Source: Streptomyces sp. HPF1205 (lineage in GTDB: Bacteria > Actinomycetota > Actinomycetes > Streptomycetales > Streptomycetaceae). Taken from it: 64,000 nt of DNA. Location of the stretch: the NCBI RefSeq assembly GCF_020400825.1, contig NZ_JAINVH010000041.1, forward strand, positions 1 through 64,000. The letters run 5' to 3'. This document shows positions 18,840 through 27,299 of the stretch, in pieces; the stretch's first letter is position 1; each line of letters begins with the position of its first letter. The position numbers were made by a program, and so were the translations under genes. Below the pieces are notes generated by a model. That model saw only the letters and a program-made list of their open reading frames with translations. It did not search any database and had not been told where the DNA came from.

Positions 18840-19061
18840 GTTCCCTCCCAGTTTCCGATAGGGGTGCGCGACACCATAGTTTCGAGTTCAAGGAGTCCTC
18901 CAGATGTCGCCGATGTGATCCATATCACACCGCTGTGGTGATTGGATATCGCGCTGTGCGGATAACTCCGCCCTGACGCGGATCGAAATACCGGCCGTGC
19001 CGCCACGACCGCCGGGACGGCCTTGGCCGTCCACGGCCGCCCGCCCGGATCGGAGGGCCCG
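18840..19061. promoter_or_regulatory. Divergent promoter region between FAD monooxygenase and ligase
   Basis: A 222-bp AT-enriched intergenic region with start codons at both ends. It contains the CRP-like palindrome at 18914-18929. Both flanking genes have an early TTA codon. Confidence 0.7.
18914..18929. promoter_or_regulatory. CRP-like operator palindrome
   Basis: TGTGATCCATATCACA has exact TGTGA-N6-TCACA half-sites, the consensus arrangement of CRP/FNR-family regulators. Streptomyces Crp recognises closely related sites. It is positioned to act on both divergent promoters. Confidence 0.6.
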
Positions 19062-20654
19062 ATGAACCATCCCGTGCGACCGGTCTTTCCCCAGCCCCTG
19101 CTCGACGCGTTCGCCCGCGATCCGGACCGCCCGGCCTTCGAGTTCGGGTTACGCCCGGTCCCGCGCGGCGAGGTCCTGGAACTGGTCCGCCGCTGCGCCG
19201 CGGCGCTCGACGCGGCAGGCGCCGGCGCCGGCCGCGACCGGACCGGCGTGGCCGTCACCACCGCCGTCACCCCCACCGGTTTCGCCGCCCAGATCGCCGC
19301 GCACCTCCTCGGCTGCCGCGTCACGGGACTCAGGCCCGGCCTGACTCCCCGTCAACTGGACGACGTGCTCGCCCAGGGCGTCGACCTCGTGCTCGCCGAC
19401 GACACCACCCGCACCGAAGCACTGGCCGGTGCCGCGAAGGCGGCCGGCGCGCGGATCCTCGACGTCGAACGTGACCTGGCGGGCGGACCGCCCCCGGCCG
19501 GCGGCACGCCCGCCGCACCCCTGCCGGCCCCGCGCGGCCGACCCGGCGACATCGCCCTGATCACCCTGACCAGCGGCAGCACCGGCCGCCCCAAGGGCTG
19601 CGCCCAGACGTACCGCTCGCTGAGCGAGCACTGGTCCTGGCAGGAGCGCGAGCACTGGGGCGATGCCGCCCGCGAACTGGCCGCCGCCTACCGCAGGTTC
19701 CTGGTCTTCGGCACCCTGACCAGCGCGGTGATGCTGGAGCACCTGGCGCTGTGCCTGATCGGCGGCGGAACCGCCGTCATCCCCGACTCACCGGTGTCCT
19801 TCCCGTACACCTGGCGGCGGCACCGCGTCACCGCCTGCCTGTGCACCGTCCCGCGCCTCTACCAGGTGCTCGACACCCTGCGCGCCGAGGACGTCGACAC
19901 CAGCGACATGCGGGCGCTGCTGGTGGCCGGCTCGCCCCTGCCGCCGCACCGCCTCGCCGAGGCCGCCGAGCGCCTCGGCCCCGTCGTCCACCAGGGCTAC
20001 GGCCAGACCGAGACCGGCCTGCTCACCCTGCTCACCCCGCTGGACCAGCAGCGGTACGGCGAGCGCGTGCGCGACACCGTCGGCCGTCCGATGCCCGGTG
20101 TCGACATCGAGGTCCGCGACGGCGCGGGCCGCATGGTGCCCGCCGGCGCCCCCGGCGAGATATGGGTCCGCACGGCCGGCGCCATGTCCGGCTACTGGCA
20201 GGACCCGGAGCAGACCGCCGAGGTCCTCCAGGACGGGTGGATCAGGACCCGCGACCTGGGGACCCTCGACGCGGACGGATTCCTGCGGCTGGTGGGCCGC
20301 ACCCGCGACGTGATCTTCGTCAACGCCGTCCTGCACTACGCCGGTGCCATCGAGACCGCGCTGGCCGCCCACCCCGCCGTCGACCAGGCGTACGTCGTCG
20401 GCGCCCCGGACGAGCGCACCGGCGAGGCCGCGCACGCCTTCGTCGTGCCCGCCCGGCCCGGCCGCCTTCCCGACCCGGACGAGCTGCGTGCCCTCGTCCG
20501 CGCCGAACTCGGCGACGGGGCCGTGCCCGCCACCGTCACGGTCGTGGACGGCGTCCCGGTCGCTCCCAGCGGCAAACCCGACAAGAAGGCCCTCCTGGCA
20601 AGGATCCGCGGGGGCCACGGGGACGCGGGCGCCGGCCCGGAGCCGGTCGCCTGA
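19062..20654 (+). CDS. AMP-dependent acyl/aryl synthetase (ligase), TTA codon
   Basis: A 530-residue ANL-superfamily adenylating enzyme. It has the P-loop LTSGSTGRPKG (169-179), GYGQTETG, the hinge region LGTLDADGFLRLVGR and the A10 lysine in PSGKPDKK. The acceptor could be CoA or a carrier protein, but no carrier gene is nearby. ATG 19062 follows a GGAGG. Codon 30 is TTA (19149-19151), so translation is probably bldA-dependent. It is divergent from the FAD monooxygenase/FMN oxidase/P450 operon, suggesting substrate activation for one small pathway. Confidence 0.9.
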   Translation: MNHPVRPVFPQPLLDAFARDPDRPAFEFGLRPVPRGEVLELVRRCAAALDAAGAGAGRDRTGVAVTTAVTPTGFAAQIAAHLLGCRVTGLRPGLTPRQLDDVLAQGVDLVLADDTTRTEALAGAAKAAGARILDVERDLAGGPPPAGGTPAAPLPAPRGRPGDIALITLTSGSTGRPKGCAQTYRSLSEHWSWQEREHWGDAARELAAAYRRFLVFGTLTSAVMLEHLALCLIGGGTAVIPDSPVSFPYTWRRHRVTACLCTVPRLYQVLDTLRAEDVDTSDMRALLVAGSPLPPHRLAEAAERLGPVVHQGYGQTETGLLTLLTPLDQQRYGERVRDTVGRPMPGVDIEVRDGAGRMVPAGAPGEIWVRTAGAMSGYWQDPEQTAEVLQDGWIRTRDLGTLDADGFLRLVGRTRDVIFVNAVLHYAGAIETALAAHPAVDQAYVVGAPDERTGEAAHAFVVPARPGRLPDPDELRALVRAELGDGAVPATVTVVDGVPVAPSGKPDKKALLARIRGGHGDAGAGPEPVA

Positions 20655-21133
20655 CCGCGGGCGTGCGGCCCGCCGGCGCGCGGGCGAGCCGTCCGCCCGC
20701 CGGCGTGCGGGCCGTACGCCGTCCGTGAGGTGCCGGGCCCTCGTGTCGGCCCGCACGGGTGACCTCCGCCCAGCGCCGCTGTCCCGTCCGGCCGGACGCG
20801 GACGCGAACCCGGACGCGCGCCCGGACCCGGACGCGGACCCGGACGCGGACCCGGACGCGGACGCGGACCCGGACGCGGACGCGGACCCGGACGCGCGCC
20901 CGGACGACGTCGCCGGACCTACGTGGTGGCCGCGCACGCGGCTACGTGGTTGCACGGATGCCCGCGCCCCGCCGTGCTGGCTACGGTGATGCCGCTGGAG
21001 CGCTCGGGAAACCGCCGGCCTTCCGGGGGCGGCCGCGGCGCAGCGGTCCCGCCGGCCCGCCGCGTGCCCCGAGCCCCGCGTACCACGACACGTTTCCGGC
21101 CCGGCGTTCTCGCCCCGCGCCCTGGAGGGACCC
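20655..21133. other. Intergenic region with hexamer repeats
   Basis: No gene is supported in these 479 bp. The middle is a GGACSC hexamer repeat (20793-20909). A GAGCGCTC palindrome core at 20998-21005 lies about 130 bp before the glycoside hydrolase. Confidence 0.6.
20793..20909. repeat. GGACSC hexanucleotide tandem repeat
   Basis: About 19 imperfect 6-bp units (GGACGC or GGACCC, with a few CGCGCC interruptions). It is translatable as Asp-Pro/Asp-Ala repeats in one frame but shows no start or ribosome site. Confidence 0.8.
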
Positions 21134-22966
21134 ATGCGTCCACGCCCGTCAGCCCGCCGCTTCCCCCCGCCGGCCGCCGCCGCGTACACCGCCCTGCCGG
21201 CGGCGGCGCTGCTCGCCGCGCTGCTGGCCGTCCCCGCACCGAGCGCCGCCGCGTCCGGCGACGTGGTGAACAGCCACTGGATCGGCCTGGGATACAACCA
21301 GAACCCGCAGCCGCCCACCGGCACCACCTGGAACAGCGCCGACTGGGACCGCATGGTCTCCCGCACCGACTGGATCGAGCCGGGCCTGGTCCGGGTGAAC
21401 CTCAATCTGCCGTGGTTCTGGACCGGGGACGACTCCGGCGGCACCTACGACTTCACCAGCGACGCCTACCTCAACGCCGAGAAGGTGATCAGGCATTACG
21501 TGGACGAGGGCGTGCCGGTCGTCAGCGGCCTGTTCGGCGTGGGCACCCTGACGTACACCGCGCCCAACACCGCCGCCATCCAGGCGACCGTGGTCAAGCA
21601 CCTGCAGGACGACGGCGCCGCGCCCACGTACTGGGCCGGGATCAACGAACCCAACGTCGACAACGGCGTCAAGTCGTATTCCTACGCGGACTGGCAGACC
21701 GCGACCACCAATCTCGTCGCCGCCTTCGGCGCCGCGGGCGTGGACCCCGGGCGTACCGCCGTGTCGGGCGCGGACACCGCGGAGGCGGGCGTCTCGGCCT
21801 ACCTGGGCGACCTGGGACACCAGACCGCGCCGGCCTGCCGGAGTTCGTGCGACTCGTCCCTGGTGTGGAAGGCCGCGGGACTGAGCACCTTCACCACGCG
21901 GGTGTTCGCCGCCGACGGGGGCGACAGCGCCGTGACCTTCCAGACCTCGCCCGACGGGGTGACCTGGCGCGACCTCACGGTGGCCGCGCCGACGCCCGTG
22001 CCCACCGTCACCGGCAAGAACGGCGGCGGCATGTGGGAGTACACCTACACCGCCTCGGGCATCACGAACGCCAAGTACCTGCGCCTGTCGGTGGCCTCCT
22101 CGCCCTACGAGCACTCCGTCGGCTCCATGGACCTGACGGGCACCGGCACCGCCGTCAGCGACCCGCTCGACGACCTGACGCGCACCCAGACCGCGCTGGA
22201 CACCGGCACATGGTCGAGCGGCGTCGACTGGTGGCTGCGCTCGGCGCGCAGCGGCCTGGTGTCCGCGAGCGACGCCCACTTCTACAGCCAGGAGCTCTAC
22301 GGAGCCGCGCCCGATTACGTCGAGCCCGTGCTGGCCGAGGCGGTGTCGCAGATACGGGCGGCCGCTCCCGGCGCCCCCGTCCTGCTCTCCGAGACCGGGA
22401 TGAAGGCCCTGGAGGACGCCGACGGGAACAAGGACTACGACTTCGCGCTCGACACGGTGCAGCCGCTGCGCATGGCCGACCTCGCCGTGCAGGAGGCCCG
22501 TGCCGGCGTGGACGGCGCCGCGGCCTGGTGCCTGGACGGCTACCCGGCGGGCTGGTGCGGCATGTGGGGGCGCGGCGACGACGACCCCGGTACGGTGTCG
22601 GCGCACTCGACGGCGCTGCGGCCGTGGTTCTACACGTGGAGCCTGATGAGCCGTGGCCTGCCCGGCGGGTCGGTCGTCCACGCCCCGGCCGAACCGGCGG
22701 GCGTCCGGGTGCTGGCCGCGCAACTGCCCACCGGCGGATGGACCTTCGTCCTGGTCAACCGCACCGGCACCGCGCAGAGCGTGCGGCTCACCGAGCCGAC
22801 CGGGACGATCGCCCTCGCCAAGTACGTCTACTCCAGCGGCTCCCGGCCTGCCACCGACGCCGACGGCTTCCCGGTCCCGGTCGGCACGCTGACCGCCGAC
22901 TTCACCGGCGGCCACAACCTGACCGTCGGCGGCGACAGCGTCGCGGTGTTCACCACCAGCCCGTGA
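21134..22966 (+). CDS. Secreted clan GH-A glycoside hydrolase with inserted beta-sandwich
   Basis: 610 residues with a signal peptide (about 1-40). The TIM barrel starts at HWIGLGYNQNPQ. Acid/base Glu172 lies in WAGINEPNVD and nucleophile Glu420 in VLLSETGMK, as expected for clan GH-A. Between them, residues about 228-340 form an extra Ser/Thr-rich beta-sandwich-like block (FTTRVFAADGGDSAV, YLRLSVASSPYEHS) resembling an F5/8-type C domain. A C-terminal beta domain (VRVLAAQLPTGGWTFVLVNR) follows. The exact GH family is uncertain (GH5, GH30 or GH39-like). ATG 21134 follows GGAGGG. Confidence 0.8.
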   Translation: MRPRPSARRFPPPAAAAYTALPAAALLAALLAVPAPSAAASGDVVNSHWIGLGYNQNPQPPTGTTWNSADWDRMVSRTDWIEPGLVRVNLNLPWFWTGDDSGGTYDFTSDAYLNAEKVIRHYVDEGVPVVSGLFGVGTLTYTAPNTAAIQATVVKHLQDDGAAPTYWAGINEPNVDNGVKSYSYADWQTATTNLVAAFGAAGVDPGRTAVSGADTAEAGVSAYLGDLGHQTAPACRSSCDSSLVWKAAGLSTFTTRVFAADGGDSAVTFQTSPDGVTWRDLTVAAPTPVPTVTGKNGGGMWEYTYTASGITNAKYLRLSVASSPYEHSVGSMDLTGTGTAVSDPLDDLTRTQTALDTGTWSSGVDWWLRSARSGLVSASDAHFYSQELYGAAPDYVEPVLAEAVSQIRAAAPGAPVLLSETGMKALEDADGNKDYDFALDTVQPLRMADLAVQEARAGVDGAAAWCLDGYPAGWCGMWGRGDDDPGTVSAHSTALRPWFYTWSLMSRGLPGGSVVHAPAEPAGVRVLAAQLPTGGWTFVLVNRTGTAQSVRLTEPTGTIALAKYVYSSGSRPATDADGFPVPVGTLTADFTGGHNLTVGGDSVAVFTTSP

Positions 22967-22972
22967 GGCGAG

Positions 22973-23065
22973 CCCGGGTCCGGGACCGGGTCCGGGACCG
23001 TGTTCCGGGACCGGGTCCGGGACCGTGTTCCGGGACCGGGTCCGGGACCGTGTTCCAGGTCCGGG
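22973..23065. repeat. 25-bp tandem repeats after the glycoside hydrolase
   Basis: About 3.5 copies of a GTGTTCCGGGACCGGGTCCG-type 25-bp unit. Each copy contains the mini-hairpin GGTCC/GGACC, so the array may also act as a terminator between the convergent genes. Confidence 0.75.
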
Positions 23066-23122
23066 TTCCGGGTCCCGGGCCGGTCGCGGCCCGGCCCGGC
23101 GTTCGAGCCGGCTCGCCCCAGG

Positions 23123-26100
23123 TCACGCGCCCCTCGGCGGCCGGGCCCCGTCCTGCCCGCCCCCGCCGCCCGTCCGGCCCCCGCCCTCGGGCTCGGCAGG
23201 CGGAGCGAACAACCGGTGCGGGGGGCCGGCCGCGGCCTCGCGGACCATGAAGCCGGCGAGGGCCGAACGGGACGGCAGGGCGGTCTTGCGGTAGATCGCG
23301 GACAGGTGCGTCTCGACCGTCCGGTGGCTGACCCGCAACTCGGCGGCCACGGCCTGGTTGCTCAGCCCCTCCGCCACCAGCCGGGCGACCTGCAGTTCAC
23401 GCGCCGTCAAGGCGGCGATCCGCGGCGGCGGCCCGGCCCCGGTGCCGGGCACGCCCGGGTCCAGCAGCTCCGCCATGTCGACCAGCAGCCGCGCCCCGCC
23501 CTCTTCGGCCAGGCGCCGGCCCCGGCGCCACATCACGGCCGCGCCCGCCCAGTCGCCGTCCGCCTTGACCAGCGGCGCCGTCCGCAGCAAGGAATACGCC
23601 TCCCACAGGGCGGCCCCGGAACGCGCGTACAGTCCGGCGGCCTCGCCGAAGAGCCGGGCGGCCGCCGCGGTGTCCCCGCGGCGTTCGGCGAGCACCCCCT
23701 CGGCGCGCAGGGCGGCCGCCCGCTGGCCCCGCAGCCCCAGCGAATCCGCCTCCGCCGCGGCCCGTGCCGCCCACCGGGTGGCCTCGGCGGTGTCGCCGAC
23801 CGCCAGCGCCGCGTTGGTGAGCGTCTCCAACTGGGCCGGGCGGATGGTGGGCTGGAGCCGCTCCAGGCCCGGGCCGCCACCGGCCCGCAGCAGCGTCTCC
23901 CGGGCGCGGTGCGGGTCGCCCGCGACGTGCACCGTCTGGGCCAGCATGCACCGGGCCAGGGACGCCCACCAGACACTGCCGGGGCCCGCGGCGGCCACGG
24001 CCTCCTCGGCGGTGGCCACCGCCTCCCGGTCCCCCAGCGGCCGCGCCAGCAGCAGCACCAGCGCCTTGAGCGACAGCACGAACGCCAGCAGGTCGCCGCT
24101 GCCGAGGGCCCGCGCGATCGACTCGGCCTCCCGCGCGGACTCCAGTGCCGACGGCAGCCGGCAGGTGTTCAGCCGTACCAGCGCCCGGCTCGTCAGCAGG
24201 TGCGGCAGGACATGCAGCCGGCCGCCGCGGCGGGCGACGGCGATACCCCGGTCCGCGTGCCGCTCGGCATCGGCGTAGCGTTCGAGCAGGGTCTCCGACC
24301 AGGCCAGCCACACCAGCGACTCGCACAGGTCGGTGAGGCGCGGGTCGGTCAGCCCGTCGGCCAGCGCCGCCGCCGCGTCCGCGAACCGGCCGGCCGCCTC
24401 GATCCGGCCCTCGTACGCCTCGCCCAGCGCGGCCAGCGCGAGCGCGGCGGCCTCGTCCGTGGCGTCGCCCTGGCAGCGGGCGAGGCGCACGGTCCGCGCC
24501 ACGTCGTCGCGCACCTGGGCGTACGAGCCGGTCAGCAGGGCCGACATGCCCAGCGCCAGCCCGAGGGACACCGCCTGGCGGGGCGGCGGCGCGGGCCGGT
24601 GGGACAGCTCCCGGCGCAGCAGGGCGGTGGCCTCGGGAGAATGGCCCAAGTGCCGTTCCATGGCCGCGCACAGTGCCACGGCGTCCGCCCGCAGCAGGGC
24701 GTCCTCCGCGCCCGGCGCGCCGATCAGCGCGTGCAGCAGGTCGCGGCTGCCGCGCAGGTCGCCGCCGACGCCCAGGGCCCTGGCGCGCGCGAGGGTCAGT
24801 TCGCCGCGCCGCCGCGTGTACGAGGACGTGTCGGGCATCAGCCGCAGGACGACCCCGAGCAGGTGGGCGGCGGTGGCGGGCGCGGTGGGAGCGAACCGGT
24901 CCGCCGCCTCGACGAGCACCTCGGCCGCCACGGAATCCCAGCCGGTGAGCGACTTCTCGACGTGGTGGGCCCGTTCGGTGGCCGGAGCCCCGCCCCGCGC
25001 CAGCTCGCCCGCCGCGCGGCGGTGCGTCCGTGCCCGGCGCCCGGCCGGCATGCTCTCGTACACCAGCGCCCGCAGCAGCGGGTGGCGCAGCGTCCAGCGG
25101 CCCCCGGAGCCGGCCCGCAGCAGGTCACGCCGTGCCAGCTCCGCGGTGCACGCCTCGACGACGGCGGGGGAGACGCCGGTCGCCGGCGCCAGCATGCCGT
25201 CCGTCGCGTGGTCGCCGAGCACGGCCACCGCCTCGGCGATCAGGCGCTGCGTCCCGGTCAGCGGGGCGAGCTCGTCCAGGAACAGCGCCCGCAGGGCGGC
25301 GGGGACGCCTTCGGCGAGGGCGCCGCCCGCGGCGCCGCCGCGCGGGCGTGACCCGTGCCGGTAGGCGTGCAGCAGGGACAGCAGGCACAAGGGGTTGCCC
25401 TCGCTGGCGGCGTACAGCTCCCTGGCGTCGGCGGACGGGATGTCGGCGGCCCACGCCGCGATCGACTCCCGTTCCGGCAGCGGCCGCAGTGCCAGGGCCA
25501 GCACCGTGCCGATGCCGGCGCCACGGGCGAGCGCGGTGCTCAGCCGGGCGGGCGTCTGCCGGTCGCGGCGGGCGACGGCCACCAGCACCCGCCCGGCGAC
25601 CGGATGCCGGATCAGGTGGTCCAGGAGCTCCAGCGCCGCCGGATCCGCCCAGTGCAGGTCGTCCAGCGCCAGGACGAGACCGTCCTCGCCGAGCCGCGCC
25701 AGCAGCGCCGCGCAGGCGCGGTGCACGGCGAAGCGGTCCGCGCCGGGCGCCGCCGCGTCCGGGACGCCCCGCAGCAGGGGGGCCGCCGCGGCCAGGGCCG
25801 GGTCGTCGTCCGGCCACGCGGGGTCCGGGGCGGCGGCGGGCGCGTCGGCGAGGGCGTCGGCGAAGACCCGGAAGGGAAAGTGCCGTTCGTACTCCGTGGC
25901 CCGCCCGCACAGCACGGTCAGGCCCCGCTTCCTGGCCCGCGCGCACAGTTCGGTCAGCAGCCGGGTCTTGCCGCCGCCGGCCTCCCCGGTGATGTCGACG
26001 ACCGAGGGAGAGCCGTCCTGCCCGAGGGCGTCGAGCACGGCGTCAAGGCGCCGCAACTCCTCGGACCTGCCCACCAGCGCGACCGTGCCCCCCTCCAGCG

Positions 26101-26143
26101 TCCCCGCCCCGGGCGCCTCCCGGTCCGCGGCGCTTGCTCTCAC
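23123..26143 (-). CDS. LAL-type LuxR family transcriptional regulator with AAA/STAND ATPase
   Basis: About 1006 residues. The N-terminus has VGRSEELRRLD and the Walker A GEAGGGKT (53-60). Walker B is in LVLALDDLHWAD. A long helical-repeat (TPR/MalT-like) middle follows. The C-terminal LuxR helix-turn-helix is LTARELQVARLVAEGLSNQA...VSHRTVETHLSAIYRK. Such regulators (MalT, PikD types) bind an inducer and ATP, then activate sugar-use or antibiotic genes. GTG 26143 is a plausible start, but the real one may be a few codons in. Neighbours are a hydrolase gene and a secreted protein; the target is not evident. Confidence 0.88.
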   Translation of the reverse strand: MRASAADREAPGAGTLEGGTVALVGRSEELRRLDAVLDALGQDGSPSVVDITGEAGGGKTRLLTELCARARKRGLTVLCGRATEYERHFPFRVFADALADAPAAAPDPAWPDDDPALAAAAPLLRGVPDAAAPGADRFAVHRACAALLARLGEDGLVLALDDLHWADPAALELLDHLIRHPVAGRVLVAVARRDRQTPARLSTALARGAGIGTVLALALRPLPERESIAAWAADIPSADARELYAASEGNPLCLLSLLHAYRHGSRPRGGAAGGALAEGVPAALRALFLDELAPLTGTQRLIAEAVAVLGDHATDGMLAPATGVSPAVVEACTAELARRDLLRAGSGGRWTLRHPLLRALVYESMPAGRRARTHRRAAGELARGGAPATERAHHVEKSLTGWDSVAAEVLVEAADRFAPTAPATAAHLLGVVLRLMPDTSSYTRRRGELTLARARALGVGGDLRGSRDLLHALIGAPGAEDALLRADAVALCAAMERHLGHSPEATALLRRELSHRPAPPPRQAVSLGLALGMSALLTGSYAQVRDDVARTVRLARCQGDATDEAAALALAALGEAYEGRIEAAGRFADAAAALADGLTDPRLTDLCESLVWLAWSETLLERYADAERHADRGIAVARRGGRLHVLPHLLTSRALVRLNTCRLPSALESAREAESIARALGSGDLLAFVLSLKALVLLLARPLGDREAVATAEEAVAAAGPGSVWWASLARCMLAQTVHVAGDPHRARETLLRAGGGPGLERLQPTIRPAQLETLTNAALAVGDTAEATRWAARAAAEADSLGLRGQRAAALRAEGVLAERRGDTAAAARLFGEAAGLYARSGAALWEAYSLLRTAPLVKADGDWAGAAVMWRRGRRLAEEGGARLLVDMAELLDPGVPGTGAGPPPRIAALTARELQVARLVAEGLSNQAVAAELRVSHRTVETHLSAIYRKTALPSRSALAGFMVREAAAGPPHRLFAPPAEPEGGGRTGGGGGQDGARPPRGA

Positions 26144-26161
26144 GGCGGTCCGCGGGCCGTG

Positions 26162-26656
26162 TCAGGCGACGGGCGGGGCGGTGTAGACGACGGCTTTTCC
26201 GCAGTAGCTCGGCGGCAGGGTCATGACCGGGTCGCGGCAGACCTGCACGACGACGTGGTCGATGCTGCCGGTGCGGGCCGCGCCCAGGACGAAGGCGAAG
26301 CTCACGGTGGCGTCGTCGACGGTCTCGGAGGCGCGGTCGACGGCGGTGGCGCCGCTGTACGCGGTGAAGGTGACGGTGCTGGAGTAGCCGTCGTCGCGGC
26401 AGGTGAACGCCGGTCCTGTGGACAGGGGGAGGTCGGTGAGCCGGCCGGAGACCTCGACACCGGACACGGGAAGGGGAGAGGTGGTGGGGCCGTAGGTCCA
26501 GCCGAGGGTGCCGCTGGTGGTGCCGTAGTGGCAGGAGTCGCCGGAGTCGGCGGCGAACGGCTGGTCGATGGTGGCCGCCTGCGCGGCCTGGGGGAAGGCG
26601 AGGACGGCGGCGGCCGCGGCGGCCGGGAGTGCGAGGAGAAGGCGCGTGGGGGGCAT
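26162..26656 (-). CDS. Secreted hypothetical protein with four cysteines
   Basis: 164 residues. The signal peptide MPPTRLLLALPAAAAAAVLA ends near residue 28 (AQA-ATI). The mature part is about 136 residues, beta-rich, with four Cys (DSCHYG, FTCRDD, VQVCRDP, SYCGKA), probably two disulfides. ATG 26656 follows GGAAGGGAAGC. It lies just upstream of the LAL regulator on the same strand with an 18-nt gap, so the two may be co-transcribed. No family is recognised. Confidence 0.7.
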   Translation of the reverse strand: MPPTRLLLALPAAAAAAVLAFPQAAQAATIDQPFAADSGDSCHYGTTSGTLGWTYGPTTSPLPVSGVEVSGRLTDLPLSTGPAFTCRDDGYSSTVTFTAYSGATAVDRASETVDDATVSFAFVLGAARTGSIDHVVVQVCRDPVMTLPPSYCGKAVVYTAPPVA

Positions 26657-27299
26657 GTGGTGCTTCCCTTCCTGACTGGCCCTGGGGTCGGCGTGTTCGC
26701 GTCGGGAGGTGCATCGATACTTCACCGTCGCCGCCCGCGCGGTGTCAACGAGCGCGGCCCGGCGCCATCGAACTGCCGGTCCGCTGCCGGGGCTTCGGGT
26801 CCCCGCCGGGCCGGAGCCCGGACCGCCGCGTGCGGCCGACGGCGCTCACTGGCAGCCCGTCACCGGCGGCCCGTCAACGGTCTCGTCACCGGTCTCGTCG
26901 CCGAAGGCCCGTCACGGACGGCGCGTCCGCCTCCGGCCGGCCGCAACTTTCGGCGGCCGGCCCGCCCTCCGCCACCCCGCCGCCGTGGACCCCTCCCCGC
27001 CGTCCCCGCGTCCACCTGCGAGAACGCGGGACGACCACCGGGGAGGACGCGTCTTTCCGGCGGCGAGTTCTCCGCCAAAGCCGGATATCCCGACCAAGAG
27101 ATGATTTCCGGTGACAGGCAATCGGATTTTGCAAACCCATGGGAAAACGGATCGTTGACCATGCATCTTGACGATCCTTAGCTTGGCGAACGGTCCGGCC
27201 CCACAGGGCAGGACCGGGACGGTCCCACCCCGACTTTCCCATCGTTCCCCCCACGGCACCGCACGGGCCCCGTATTCATTCTGGAACTCGGAGAATGCT
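26657..27299. other. Long intergenic region before the GH8 gene
   Basis: 643 bp without a convincing gene. G+C falls clearly over about 27060-27190, where the GH8 promoter probably lies. No LacI- or CebR-type palindrome was found. Confidence 0.55.
27155..27183 (+). promoter_or_regulatory. Possible sigma-70-type promoter for the GH8 gene
   Basis: TTGACC at 27155-27160, a 17-nt spacer and TTAGCT at 27178-27183 lie in an AT-rich patch about 115 bp upstream of the GTG start. The -10 element is a poor match. Confidence 0.35.

Noticed and set aside
20998-21005. GAGCGCTC core before the glycoside hydrolase as a CebR box
   Set aside because: Only the 8-bp core and one flanking base agree with TGGGAGCGCTCCCA; flanks CTG/GGG do not match, so chance is likely.
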